Shown in pieces: positions 9,321-17,602 of a stretch of 64,000 bases of DNA; position 1 is the first letter of the stretch, and every line of letters begins with the position of its first letter. A program made the position numbers and the translations under genes. Source of the stretch: an uncultured Siphonobacter sp. (GTDB taxonomy: Bacteria > Bacteroidota > Bacteroidia > Cytophagales > Spirosomataceae); NCBI GenBank assembly GCA_913775095.1, contig CAJYIW010000019.1, forward strand, positions 1 through 64,000, given 5' to 3'. A model generated the notes under the pieces. That model was not told the origin of the DNA. It saw only the letters and a list, made by a program, of their open reading frames with translations, and made no database searches.

Positions 9321-9476
9321 ATGGAAAAGCAACAACCCCTGCCCTCAGATCAGGAATCCCTGATGAAACGGGCTCAGGAACAGCTAACGGCTCAGGAGCT
9401 GGAAGAAATTCACAAACAGGGTCAGCCCCTGACGGAAGCATTGATCGAAGCGATCATTCAACGAAGAAGTCAGTAA
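9321..9476 (+). CDS. Small 51-residue helical protein
   Basis: ATG at 9321 to TAA at 9474-9476. The product is 51 residues, rich in Gln and Glu, and forms two likely amphipathic helices (residues 10-32 and 37-50). Codon use is like the neighbouring core genes, and it sits 138 bp ahead of the diadenylate-cyclase-domain gene on the same strand. I recognise no family. The gene is plausible because of its codon choice and a good ATG after an A-rich leader, but short ORFs carry risk. Confidence 0.5.
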   Translation: MEKQQPLPSDQESLMKRAQEQLTAQELEEIHKQGQPLTEALIEAIIQRRSQ

Positions 9477-9614
9477 GTCAATGATAGCATAGGTAATCCA
9501 ACGAAAATACTTCATCGTGTTAACTTTAAACGGATTAGTAGATAAAAGCCGTCGTTTCTGGTTGGCTTGAATTACCCTTATTCCCCAAAACTTACTTGAA
9601 AAGAGCCCTTGTTT

Positions 9615-11381
9615 ATGATACCTGCCGCTGAAGAAACCTTTCAGGTTTTATTCGAACTCTACGCCAAAAGATTGTTTGCTCTGCTGGATCTGCAATTCGA
9701 TCCGCAGCTTTCCATCCTCTGTATTCCCGTCGACGACAAAGACGGAAAATCCGTGTCCATCATTACGTCGGGAGAAAAGGTAAAACCGGAAGCGTTTGAT
9801 GACGTCAGGCAGCTGGCTGCCGCACTGGAAAAAGTAGATGTGGAAAGCCGGTTAAACTATTCGAATAAAACCTACGCCAAGACCCACAAAGAATACATGA
9901 AGAGTAAGTCGCTGGGTGAGGCGGTCTACAAAATCTTACATAAAGAAAAGTACGACAGCACGATCGAGCGATTCATATCGGATGCGTCCTTCGTAAAAGG
10001 TTATCAGGTATTTGTGGTGCTGGAGTTGAATAAGAACACACTGGATAAATTCTACTGTTTAAAAAAGGAGACGTACCTGGATTACGTAGTCAAGTCCAAA
10101 TCGTTTATCCATAGCGTGGTGACGCTCTTCCTGAAAGAGTGCATTCACACCATTAACAGCTCTAAAGTAAACAGTCCGCATTCCATCATCCGGGCCGAAA
10201 AAGAGTTGCTGATCATTGCCGCGAAAGACTTCATGCATTCGGTGGCCATGTCCGTTGAAACCCACGAAGCTCTGGTGGATCTTTACGAAGTGTGTAACTC
10301 CATTTCTTCCCTGAAATACGAAGGCAGCGAGAGCATCGGAAAAATGGTCATTGCCAAGCAGCATCACATGAACGTGAGTCTGGTGCTGGAGCTGGAAGAA
10401 CCCATCAGCATTTATGATTACCGAAAAGTAAGGAAGTTTCTGGAGTTATGTAACGACGAAACCCTGATTGTCTCGGATTCCTACCGGATTTACGGTCTGG
10501 GAAAAATTGCCGGAACGTACAACGCCAATCAGGAGTCGCTGTTTGTCATCAACTTTAAAAGTCATTACGTCTGGGAAGTACTGCACGACAATAAGGTCAT
10601 GATGATTGTCGATTACCAGGTGCCCAGCTTACCCAAAGAGCGAATAGACCGCGAAGATTTTCATGGCCGCATCAGTCGCATTTTCAGGGATATTTCCGAA
10701 GGTGACCTGAACTCCCTCTGGGAAATCTGTACCGTAGCTTCCGAACAGAAACACGGCACCATGCTGGTGATCTCGGATCAGGCCGAGAGCGAAGCCAAAC
10801 GACTCAGTAACCAGTGCTTCTGCATTCAGCCCCGCAAGCTGGAAGCCTCGCTAATGCGGCAGATCACGGCCATTGACGGCTCGGTTTTGCTGAATAAAGA
10901 TTCCATTTGTTACGCGATTGGCGTCATTCTGGATGGGATGGCTACCAAAAATGGCGACTCCTCGCGAGGGGCCCGATTCAACTCGGCCATTCGGTATTAT
11001 GACTACGTAGCGAAAGAAATCCCGACCGTCATTGTCATCGTTTCGGAAGACGGCATGATTGATTTAATTCCGAATCTCATGCCCCGGATTCATCACCGCG
11101 ATATTGAGGAAGCGATTAATAAACTCAAAGCCATTGAATCCATTCGCGGCGGCAGACGGCACAACTATAACAAGCTGATGAATTACTTCCGGGATCATTC
11201 GTTCTACCTGACCGAAGAAGAATGCAGCATCATCAACAGCCTGAGCGAAAAGTTAGGAAATGAATTAACCAAAGAAGGTTTAACGAACATCGATTACGGT
11301 AAATTCCTGCCGAATAGTGACATGAACGATTCGTATTATCTGGATGAGCAGGGGGATGCTGCCAGCGTCTTATTACCGTAA
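9615..11381 (+). CDS. Diadenylate-cyclase-domain protein with a long N-terminal sensor-like region
   Basis: 588 residues from the ATG at 9615; a TTG two codons earlier is possible. Residues about 380-495 match the DisA_N/DAC fold: HGTMLVISDQAE, IDGSVLL where DisA and CdaA have DGA, YAIGVILDG, RGARFNSA where they have the RHR motif, and IVIVSEDGMIDLIP. The family condenses two ATP into cyclic di-AMP. Here the DGA and RHR positions read DGS and RFN, which I think marks a separate subgroup rather than plain loss, because the surrounding residues are well kept. The N-terminal 380 residues probably sense a signal; families of predicted sensor domains in front of DAC (DACNV and relatives) are known in Bacteroidota. 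No transmembrane segment. It stands alone apart from the 51-residue gene upstream. Confidence 0.82.
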   Translation: MIPAAEETFQVLFELYAKRLFALLDLQFDPQLSILCIPVDDKDGKSVSIITSGEKVKPEAFDDVRQLAAALEKVDVESRLNYSNKTYAKTHKEYMKSKSLGEAVYKILHKEKYDSTIERFISDASFVKGYQVFVVLELNKNTLDKFYCLKKETYLDYVVKSKSFIHSVVTLFLKECIHTINSSKVNSPHSIIRAEKELLIIAAKDFMHSVAMSVETHEALVDLYEVCNSISSLKYEGSESIGKMVIAKQHHMNVSLVLELEEPISIYDYRKVRKFLELCNDETLIVSDSYRIYGLGKIAGTYNANQESLFVINFKSHYVWEVLHDNKVMMIVDYQVPSLPKERIDREDFHGRISRIFRDISEGDLNSLWEICTVASEQKHGTMLVISDQAESEAKRLSNQCFCIQPRKLEASLMRQITAIDGSVLLNKDSICYAIGVILDGMATKNGDSSRGARFNSAIRYYDYVAKEIPTVIVIVSEDGMIDLIPNLMPRIHHRDIEEAINKLKAIESIRGGRRHNYNKLMNYFRDHSFYLTEEECSIINSLSEKLGNELTKEGLTNIDYGKFLPNSDMNDSYYLDEQGDAASVLLP

Positions 11382-11598
11382 TCTGGCCCGTACTAACCGT
11401 TTTATTCAAAAACAAAACTACTGGCTGAGAAAACGTACTGACCTCTTAAGCACTGCGAGAGAACTTACCGGGAATGAATGTGGGTGAAAGGTAAGCAGGT
11501 CATCTAATCGCCGGAAAGAACTACGGGAAGGCAGGTAAGTTCCTTCGCTTCGCTCGGGATGACAGGGGTACTGGGTACTCCAGCCGAAGAATCAACTA

Positions 11599-11659
11599 TT
11601 CCAAGTGTTAAGCCGAAAGGCGACACTTGGAATGAGGAATGAATCCAGTCTGTGACTGG
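11599..11659. repeat. REP-like two-hairpin repeat, copy 1
   Basis: Hairpin one has arms TTCCAAGTGT (11599-11608) and ACACTTGGAA (11623-11632), with an inner GCC-GAAA-GGC. After 12 bases comes hairpin two, CCAGTC-TGT-GACTGG (11645-11659). The same architecture recurs at 52471-52532 with different but still paired bases. Confidence 0.75.
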
Positions 11660-11678
11660 CCAGCTAAAGACCTAAAGA

Positions 11679-11714
11679 AAAGCCCTTACCAGTTGCTAAC
11701 TGATTAAGGGCTTT
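11679..11714 (-). terminator. Terminator of tRNA-Arg
   Basis: Ten-base arms (AAAGCCCTTA and TAAGGGCTTT) with a short inner pairing AGTT/AACT. It lies 12 bp beyond the tRNA 3' end, and T residues follow on the minus strand. Confidence 0.75.
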
Positions 11715-11726
11715 ATTGTCAAGAAG

Positions 11727-11798
11727 TGGCTCCGGCGGGAATCGAACCCGCATCTAGCGTTTAGGAAACGCCTATTCTATCCGTTGAACTACAGTGCC
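11727..11798 (-). tRNA. tRNA-Arg(CCU)
   Basis: A 72-nt cloverleaf on the minus strand. The anticodon loop TTCCTAA gives CCT (reads AGG, Arg). The anticodon stem is GGCGT/ACGCT and the T arm is GCGGG-TTCGATT-CCCGC. The D stem GTTC/GAAT pairs with one G-T. The acceptor stem GGCACTG against CGGAGCC has an A-A mismatch at pair 4-69 and a T-G wobble at 6-67, which is unusual. CCA is not encoded. Confidence 0.88.
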
Positions 11799-11858
11799 AG
11801 GAGTGTTGGTTTTTGCAAAAATCTAAGGAATCTTCACAAAAACCAACTCCGAATTCAT

Positions 11859-13061
11859 TTAATATGAATTGGGCAGATCAAGCCAGTTTGGAAAAATCTG
11901 GAAGTGCTTGTCTTTCACCAGATTTAACAGCGACTGCCGAAGCTCGTCGATATTTTCTTTTTTCTCGGCTGAAATGAAAATCGCCTTGGGCTTCTCGGTA
12001 TCCAAATAACTGTTTTTGAGGAACTCGATGGGCGAGAAGTTTCCTTCCTGAGCCTCAAACTCCATTTCCGGACTGGGTTTGTACAAATCAATTTTGTTGA
12101 AAACCAGAATAATGGGTTTGTCAGCGGCTCCGATTTCCGCCAGAATCTGATTCACTACTTCAATGTGCTCTTCGTAACTGGGATGCGAAACGTCCACCAC
12201 GTGCAGCAGAATGTCCGCTTCCCGAACCTCGTCCAGCGTAGACTTGAAGGACTCAATCAGCATGGTGGGTAGTTTACGGATGAACCCAACCGTATCCGTC
12301 AGCAGGAAGGGAATGTTCTCGATGGTTACCTTTCGCACCGTAGAATCTACCGTAGCGAAAAGTTTGTTCTCAGCGAAAACCTCCGCTTTAGCCAGACGCC
12401 GCATCAGGGTAGATTTCCCAACGTTGGTATACCCCACCAGAGCCACCCGAACCATCTGTTCGCGGTTTTTTCGCTGGTTCACGGCCTGACGGTCAATTTT
12501 GGCCAGTTTGTCCTTCAGGAAGGAAATCCGGTCGTTGGCAATCCGTTTATCCGTTTCCAGCTCTTTCTCCCCGGGTCCACGCATCCCCACACCACCACGT
12601 TGCCGGGACAAGTGCGTCCACATGCGGGTCAGGCGGGGCAGTACGTACTGTTGCTGGGCCAGCTCTACCTGCGTGCGGGACTGTACGCTCTGGGCACGCA
12701 TGGCGAAGATGTTCAGAATGAGCAGGCTTCGGTCGATGATCTTCACCTCTTTATTCCGCTCCTGAAACGCCGTTTCCATGTTACGGATTTGCCGGCCACT
12801 CAGGTCATCGTCACAGATGATGAGGTCTACCGCGTTGTCGATGACATAAGCCACGACATCTTCGAAACGTCCTTTGCCCAGAAAGGTATTCAGGTCGGGG
12901 CGTTCGAGGCGTTGTACGAAGGTTTTAACAGTTTTTACGCCCGCCGTTTCAGCGAGGAACTCCAGCTCAGCCAGATATTCCTGCGTCTGTTCTTCGGATT
13001 GTTTAGGCGTAATCATGGCGATCAGAACCGCCGTTTCTATATCTTTTTCGGTGCTAAACAA
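11859..13061 (-). CDS. hflX: GTPase HflX
   Basis: 400 residues, normal length. An N-terminal HflX domain (about 25-110, with the LGKGRFEDV and DDDLSGRQIRN segments) is followed by the glycine-rich linker RGGVGMRGPGEKELE. The GTPase domain has GYTNVGKST (G1), DTVGF (G3) and NKID (G4). HflX binds the large ribosomal subunit and splits stalled ribosomes after heat or other stress. The start used is a TTG at 13061. No in-frame ATG exists before codon 16, and the TTG start gives an N-terminus (FSTEKDIETAVLI) like other HflX proteins. It is a single gene, divergent from metF. Confidence 0.95.
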   Translation of the reverse strand: MFSTEKDIETAVLIAMITPKQSEEQTQEYLAELEFLAETAGVKTVKTFVQRLERPDLNTFLGKGRFEDVVAYVIDNAVDLIICDDDLSGRQIRNMETAFQERNKEVKIIDRSLLILNIFAMRAQSVQSRTQVELAQQQYVLPRLTRMWTHLSRQRGGVGMRGPGEKELETDKRIANDRISFLKDKLAKIDRQAVNQRKNREQMVRVALVGYTNVGKSTLMRRLAKAEVFAENKLFATVDSTVRKVTIENIPFLLTDTVGFIRKLPTMLIESFKSTLDEVREADILLHVVDVSHPSYEEHIEVVNQILAEIGAADKPIILVFNKIDLYKPSPEMEFEAQEGNFSPIEFLKNSYLDTEKPKAIFISAEKKENIDELRQSLLNLVKDKHFQIFPNWLDLPNSY

Positions 13062-13433
13062 AACTATATAAGGTCTTTTAAGGTAGCAAGACAGGGTAAT
13101 CAGGTTGCAAAATCAGGTATATACCGCAGGACGGCCGCCTGGCCCCATCACCACTACTTGTGAATAATAGAAGGAAATGATTCAGGAACGAATCACGATA
13201 GTACTTAGAAGAAAAAATTAATCCACATGATGGCAGAAACGTAGAAATGGTTGGTCGATAAGGCAACAGCAGAACCTCGGTATTGGGTTCAAAATCAGTG
13301 CAAAAATAATTAAAAATCCAGAAAAAGCTGAACTGTTCCCTGAAATTGACGCTTAACAAAGGAAAACTATCGGGCCGCTTCCGCCCAAAGCCTGAACTTT
13401 TTCCGTATTTTGCCAGACTTATTGTAGTATCCC
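13062..13433. promoter_or_regulatory. Divergent hflX-metF promoter region
   Basis: 372 bp without a gene between two divergent starts, so both promoters must be here. A near match to the Bacteroidota -7 element (TATTTTGC at 13406-13413) lies about 20 bp before metF. I see no riboswitch-like conserved core. Confidence 0.45.
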
Positions 13434-14387
13434 ATGAAAGTTACCGAACATATACAGCAGGCGAACGGAAAGTCGCTTTTCTCCATCGAAATTATTCCTC
13501 CCATCAAAGGACAGAATATTGCCGAATTATTCGATTCCATTGAACCTCTGATGGAATTCAAGCCCCCTTTCGTAGACGTTACCTATCACCGCGAAGAACT
13601 CATCGAGAAAAAGCACCCCAGCGGACTTATTCAGAAGGTGCCCGTTCGTCGTCGTCCCGGAACGGTGGGCATTTGTGCGAAGTTAATGGAGCGTTTCAAG
13701 GTAGATCCCGTACCGCACGTGATTTGCGGAGGCTTTACCAAAGACGAAACCGAGGATTTTCTGTATGACTTGCATTACCTCGGCATTGACAACACGCTCG
13801 TGCTGCGAGGAGATCCGGAAAAGTCGGCGGGTGTGTTCAAACCCAAAGAGGGCGGCCACGCCTACGCTACGGATCTGATTTCTCAGGTCGTGGACATGAA
13901 CCACGGTCGCCTGCTGCACGAAGAAACGGAGGCTCAGCCTACGAATTTCTGCATTGGGGTGGCGGGGTATCCTGAAAAGCATTTTGAAGCTCCCAATCAC
14001 GCCAATGACCTTCGTTACCTGAAACGCAAGGTAGAGCTGGGAGCCGATTATATCGTGACCCAGATGTTTTTCGATAATCAGAAATACTTTGATTTCGTCA
14101 ACCGCTGCCGGGCTGAAGGCATCAATGTTCCCATTATTCCGGGCCTGAAGCCTATTTCCACCAAGAAACAACTGACGGTCTTACCCCGCATTTTCCACCT
14201 CGATTTTCCCGAAGAACTGGTGAAAGCCGTGGAAGACTGTAAGAACGATCAGCAGGTGCGGGAAGTGGGCGTAGAATTCGGCATCAAACAGTGCAAGGAG
14301 TTGCTGGACTTTGGCGTACCCGTACTGCACTTCTATACCATGGGCAAGTCCGATTCCGTCAAGCGAATCGCTCAGGCCGTATTTTAG
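13434..14387 (+). CDS. metF: Methylenetetrahydrofolate reductase
   Basis: 317 residues, normal for MetF. FSIEIIPP opens the first beta strand of the TIM barrel with the catalytic Glu. DVTYHRE, HVICGGFTKDE, NTLVLRGDP, IGVAGYPEKH and ADYIVTQMFFDNQKYFDF are the folate- and FAD-binding segments in order. The enzyme reduces 5,10-methylene-THF to 5-methyl-THF in the cytoplasm for methionine synthesis. It is monocistronic here, with a 23-bp-arm hairpin right after the stop codon. Confidence 0.97.
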   Translation: MKVTEHIQQANGKSLFSIEIIPPIKGQNIAELFDSIEPLMEFKPPFVDVTYHREELIEKKHPSGLIQKVPVRRRPGTVGICAKLMERFKVDPVPHVICGGFTKDETEDFLYDLHYLGIDNTLVLRGDPEKSAGVFKPKEGGHAYATDLISQVVDMNHGRLLHEETEAQPTNFCIGVAGYPEKHFEAPNHANDLRYLKRKVELGADYIVTQMFFDNQKYFDFVNRCRAEGINVPIIPGLKPISTKKQLTVLPRIFHLDFPEELVKAVEDCKNDQQVREVGVEFGIKQCKELLDFGVPVLHFYTMGKSDSVKRIAQAVF

Positions 14388-14396
14388 GGTAGTGTT

Positions 14397-14458
14397 TGGA
14401 GTTTAGGGTTTTGAGTTAACTAGTTACTGAACTTTTTAACTCAAAACCCTAAACTCCA
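14397..14458. terminator. metF terminator with 23-bp perfect arms
   Basis: Perfect inverted repeat: arms 14397-14419 and 14436-14458, 16-base loop. The arm contains GGGTTTTGAGTT, a word also found in the spacers at 28.68 and 54.2 kb. It lies between convergent genes and can act on both. Confidence 0.7.
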
Positions 14459-14469
14459 GACATATCCAC

Positions 14470-14997
14470 TTATTCCCAGATTTTCTGGGCTTCCTGCTTG
14501 AGAGCATTTAGCGTTTCCTGCCATACTTCCGTGGGCCTGCCTACGGAAAGTTCACTAATTTTACGGGCCAGATCCAGGGCCTGACTTTCGGCGGGAACTT
14601 CTGAGGCCGAACGATTGATTAATGAAGTAATTTCCTGAACGGTTAGGCGTAAGCGTTCCCAGTTTTCGTTGCTGATGTAAATCTGCTGGGCTACGTTGTG
14701 CTGAAATTCCTGTCGAATCTCGGCCAGTAAGATCTGCTGCAATTCAATGGCAGTAATGGCCTGCCCGGCATTGCGAATGAGCAGACTGTTGGGGCTGATG
14801 CGTTCGAGTAGAAGCGTGAGGCGTTCGTAGGCTTGCAAACGTAAGGGGAGAATCTGTTGCAGGGCCTCACCCCTGGTGTGTTGCTGTTGTTCAATCAGTT
14901 GCTTATTCAGGAAAGCCTTTATCGTTAAGTAAAAGGCATATAAGACGAATCCGGCGGGTAAAGCCACTTTAATAAGATCACTGATCAGGTCTTGCAT
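14470..14997 (-). CDS. Membrane-anchored helical protein, unknown
   Basis: 175 residues. One transmembrane helix at about residues 8-30 is followed by an entirely helical cytoplasmic part with coiled-coil character (LQQILPLRLQAYERLTLLLERI). It has no catalytic motif. Similar short membrane-anchored proteins are common in Bacteroidota but their job is unknown to me. Only 8 bp separate its ATG from a ten-copy heptamer repeat, so the repeat occupies its leader and probably its promoter spacing. Confidence 0.7.
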   Translation of the reverse strand: MQDLISDLIKVALPAGFVLYAFYLTIKAFLNKQLIEQQQHTRGEALQQILPLRLQAYERLTLLLERISPNSLLIRNAGQAITAIELQQILLAEIRQEFQHNVAQQIYISNENWERLRLTVQEITSLINRSASEVPAESQALDLARKISELSVGRPTEVWQETLNALKQEAQKIWE

Positions 14998-15005
14998 AGG
15001 AGTTG

Positions 15006-15077
15006 AGTTTGCAGTTTGCAGTTTGCAGTTTGCAGTTTGCAGTTTGCAGTTTGCAGTTTGCAGTTTGCAGTTTGCAG
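15006..15077. repeat. Heptamer tandem repeat, 10 copies
   Basis: Ten exact copies of AGTTTGC plus two bases. It lies between the divergent starts of the membrane protein and the IscA-like gene. Seven-base units shift phase by a non-codon amount, but here they are noncoding, so copy-number changes would alter promoter or leader spacing. Confidence 0.95.
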
Positions 15078-15159
15078 GAATAGTAAATCGGTAAATATAG
15101 AGGATAATGTTTGAATGGATTTAAGGCCTCACTCAAAACACTACACTCGAAACGAAAAA

Positions 15160-15456
15160 ATGGTTACGCAAAAAATAATACCCATTACGCTCACGTCGGA
15201 GGCTCAGGAACAGGTACGTGCCATCATTGACAGCAAGAGTCTGCCCGAGTTTTATGGATTGCGGGTAGGGCTGAAAGGGGCAGCGTGCGGAGCTTCGTTT
15301 CTGCTCGGTTTTGATACGAAAACGTCTGACGATGATGAATATACTTTGGAAGGAATAACGATCTACGTAGACCGCCGGCACCTGATGTACGTGATTGGCC
15401 TTACCATTGATTTTGATGAAGATGGAGAAGGGTTTGTTTTCCAGCCCAGAGCCTGA
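15160..15456 (+). CDS. IscA/HesB-like iron-sulfur protein lacking the C-terminal CxC
   Basis: 98 residues from the ATG at 15160, chosen over 15115 because MVTQKIIPITLTSEA matches where A-type carriers begin. The A-type fold is recognisable: GLRVGLKGAACGASFLLGF with Cys 43, then YVDRRHLMYVIGLTIDF and GFVFQP. Proteins of this family carry or deliver Fe-S clusters using three Cys; here the two in the C-terminal CGCG are absent and the protein ends early. Other IscA-like proteins without CxC exist in Bacteroidota. It may scaffold differently or have lost cluster binding. A strong terminator follows. Confidence 0.85.
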   Translation: MVTQKIIPITLTSEAQEQVRAIIDSKSLPEFYGLRVGLKGAACGASFLLGFDTKTSDDDEYTLEGITIYVDRRHLMYVIGLTIDFDEDGEGFVFQPRA

Positions 15457-15472
15457 CAGAACGCCAATAGAG

Positions 15473-15500
15473 AAAGCCCGATAGGAAGCTATCGGGCTTT
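15473..15500. terminator. Bidirectional terminator
   Basis: Perfect 12-bp arms (AAAGCCCGATAG and CTATCGGGCTTT) with a GAAG loop, between the convergent IscA-like and HNH genes. T runs on both strands. Confidence 0.85.
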
Positions 15501-15522
15501 GTTACGAAAAGAAAGAGTCGGT

Positions 15523-16101
15523 TTATTTGACGCCTTCGATCTCGTCCTCTACTTTGACGTGACCCCAGTTTTCACCGGAGCGAATGCGATTGAGCTGCGT
15601 GTGAGTGATGCCGAACTGCTTCGCAATCATCTTCAGACGATTTTTGTCGCTCTTCAGCATTTTTTTGATCATCAGCACCTTACTTTCAGTCAGTTTGTAG
15701 TTTTTCGTGCGTTTGGGGCGAGGCTTTTCCTGGGGATTCGTGCGGTGGTGCTCGGTCATTTCATCGCGAGTAACCCACTTCAGGTTTTCCCAGTGATTAT
15801 TCAACTTGTCGTGGTCACGGTGGATGATAAATTTGCGATCCGTGTCTGGACGGTCCACAAAAAAATCAGCAACCAGCCGATGCAGGTAACGATTAATAAC
15901 TTTACCGCCTCGGATACGGATATTCAGAGATCGGTATCCCTGAATAATAGATCCTTTGATGATTTCACCATCAGGATCATTCTGGAAACTACGAAGCCTT
16001 CCATAGTTCGATACTTCGTAATGGGGGGGATTCTCGATGCCTTCAAACGGGATCTTTATCCATTTCTCATTCCAAAAACTACTAGATTTCTTCTCGCTCA
16101 T
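15523..16101 (-). CDS. NUMOD4-HNH endonuclease (homing-type)
   Basis: 192 residues. An N-terminal NUMOD4-like DNA-binding part (W10 to about 60, with HYEVSNYGRLRSF) is followed by an HNH_3-type nuclease: LHRLVADFF (His 74), then IIHRDHDKLNNHWENLKWV (His 94, His 97, Asn 101, Asn 106). A C-terminal helix-turn-helix lies at about 140-180. Such proteins cut DNA at specific sites and are usually found in phages or as free-standing homing endonucleases. Here it sits in a core region with no phage genes nearby. It may be a domesticated or solitary mobile gene. Confidence 0.88.
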   Translation of the reverse strand: MSEKKSSSFWNEKWIKIPFEGIENPPHYEVSNYGRLRSFQNDPDGEIIKGSIIQGYRSLNIRIRGGKVINRYLHRLVADFFVDRPDTDRKFIIHRDHDKLNNHWENLKWVTRDEMTEHHRTNPQEKPRPKRTKNYKLTESKVLMIKKMLKSDKNRLKMIAKQFGITHTQLNRIRSGENWGHVKVEDEIEGVK

Positions 16102-16307
16102 GGTTAATTAATTAACATCCGTTCAAGTCAGGTTGACGGGTTAACTTTCTTGGACAGTAGAATTGGTTTTGGGCGGGCGGAGATGAAAGAAGATATGTTT
16201 TTCAGAGCAGATGGTAAACTTTTTTATTCATCACGACAAAACCAGTGCCGAATATCGTAAGAAATTTTTTACGATTCACATGATTTATAACATTAAATAA
16301 AAAAAAT

Positions 16308-16664
16308 ATGAAAACTTTAATTGTTGGAGCTTCTACTTATCCAAGCCGGTACTCATATCTGGCGGCTAACAGTCTCCTGGGACACGGTCATGAAATCGTA
16401 TTGTTAGGCAAAGAAAAAGGGCAAGTCGCTGGAAATCAGATTCTACAGGGACAACCGGAGCTGAATGATGTTGATACCATTACTCTATACATCAACCCCA
16501 CGCGTCAGCCTGAATTATACGATTATCTACTCAATTTAAAACCCCGCCGAATCATCTTTAATCCGGGTACGGAGAATCCGGAATTTGAAAGAATGGCAGA
16601 AAATCAGGGCATTGAAGCTATCGAAGGGTGTACACTGGTCATGTTAAGTACTAGACAGTATTGA
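16308..16664 (+). CDS. CoA-binding Rossmann protein (YccU-like)
   Basis: 118 residues forming one CoA_binding_2 domain: KTLIVGASTYPSRYSYLAAN with the nucleotide loop, then GHEIVLLG and IIFNPGTENPEFE. Proteins of this type bind CoA or a similar nucleotide; the function is not settled. The leader is A/T-rich and contains a small hairpin (TCGTAA with TTTACGA near 16255-16275). Monocistronic. Confidence 0.9.
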   Translation: MKTLIVGASTYPSRYSYLAANSLLGHGHEIVLLGKEKGQVAGNQILQGQPELNDVDTITLYINPTRQPELYDYLLNLKPRRIIFNPGTENPEFERMAENQGIEAIEGCTLVMLSTRQY

Positions 16665-16843
16665 GTATAAATAAATAAGAACAAGTTGTTAAAATTGGGT
16701 AATTTAGTATCAAAATTAACGAATATAAAGACATAATAACCCGTTTTAATCTGTAAATGGATTCAGTTTTACTGAACAATCCGGCCAGCCCTACTGAGGG
16801 CAGATGAACCAAAAGTGCTGGTAATTTGAGTCAGACATTTAAA

Positions 16844-16872
16844 AAAATAGCCCGGAGTAACCGGGCTATTTT
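16844..16872 (-). terminator. pssA terminator
   Basis: Arms AAAATAGCCCGG and CCGGGCTATTTT with a 5-base loop. It abuts the pssA stop codon. T residues follow on the minus strand. Confidence 0.8.
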
Positions 16873-17576
16873 TATTCACCGTAAGAAGTGTTTCTGCGGT
16901 TATTGAAGAGGGATAATAAAATATACAAAGCAATAATGAAAGGAACGGCCGTGAAGTTTAACAGGGCGACGAGTAAGGCCGAAATAATCAGGAAAATGAA
17001 TTTGATTTCGTTGCCCTTCCAGCCAAAGCCCTTAAACTTCAACGCAAATAAAGGCACTTCCATCACCAGCAGGAAAGACATAATGAAGCTAAAGACAATC
17101 AGGTAGTTAGCATTCAGAATGAGGGGGCTCCAGTCCTCGTGTTGCCGGAGAATAACCGGAATCGACGCAATCAGAAAGGCATTAGCCGGGGTGGGCAGGC
17201 CAATGAAACCGGAGGTCTGCCGTTCGTCGATGTTGAATTTGGCCAGTCGTAAGGCCGAGAAAACCGCAATGACGAAAGCAAAATAACATTTCCAGGTGCT
17301 GACCAGATCAGGAACGCTTTCCAGGATGAGGTGATAAACAATAATGGAAGGCAGCACCCCAAACGTCACCATGTCGGCCAGGGAGTCCAGTTCTTTTCCG
17401 ATGGCCGACTGGGCTTTAACCAGCCGGGCCACGAAGCCATCCAGGAAATCGAGAACTCCGGCTATGACAATCAGGTACGAACATAGCAGGAGGTCGTTAT
17501 TAAAAGCCGCAACAATACCGACGCACCCGCAAAGCAGGTTACCGCAGGTCATGGCATTGGGAAGGTGCTTAAGCAT
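16872..17576 (-). CDS. pssA: CDP-diacylglycerol-serine phosphatidyltransferase
   Basis: 234 residues, an integral membrane protein with about 6-8 helices. It has the complete CDP-alcohol phosphotransferase signature: D46-G47-x2-A50-R51-x8-G60-x3-D64-x3-D68. The enzyme makes phosphatidylserine, the precursor of phosphatidylethanolamine, at the inner membrane. The N-terminus LPNAMTCGNLLCGCVGI is typical for bacterial PssA of subclass II. A glyoxalase-like gene lies 26 bp upstream on the same strand, so the two may be cotranscribed. Confidence 0.95.
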   Translation of the reverse strand: MLKHLPNAMTCGNLLCGCVGIVAAFNNDLLLCSYLIVIAGVLDFLDGFVARLVKAQSAIGKELDSLADMVTFGVLPSIIVYHLILESVPDLVSTWKCYFAFVIAVFSALRLAKFNIDERQTSGFIGLPTPANAFLIASIPVILRQHEDWSPLILNANYLIVFSFIMSFLLVMEVPLFALKFKGFGWKGNEIKFIFLIISALLVALLNFTAVPFIIALYILLSLFNNRRNTSYGE

Positions 17577-17602
17577 AGACTTCAGAGAGATAAAGGTGGG
17601 GA

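Larger units (their letters stand above)
11382..11726. other. Intergenic region with REP-like repeat
   Basis: No gene. It contains a simple C/T-rich palindromic stretch around 11545-11560 of the kind scattered in many Bacteroidota genomes (TTCGCTTCGCTCGGGATGAC), the two-hairpin repeat at 11599-11659, and the tRNA terminator at 11679-11714. Confidence 0.6.

Noticed and set aside
13062-13433. SAM or other riboswitch ahead of metF
   Set aside because: No conserved riboswitch core or paired elements could be seen.
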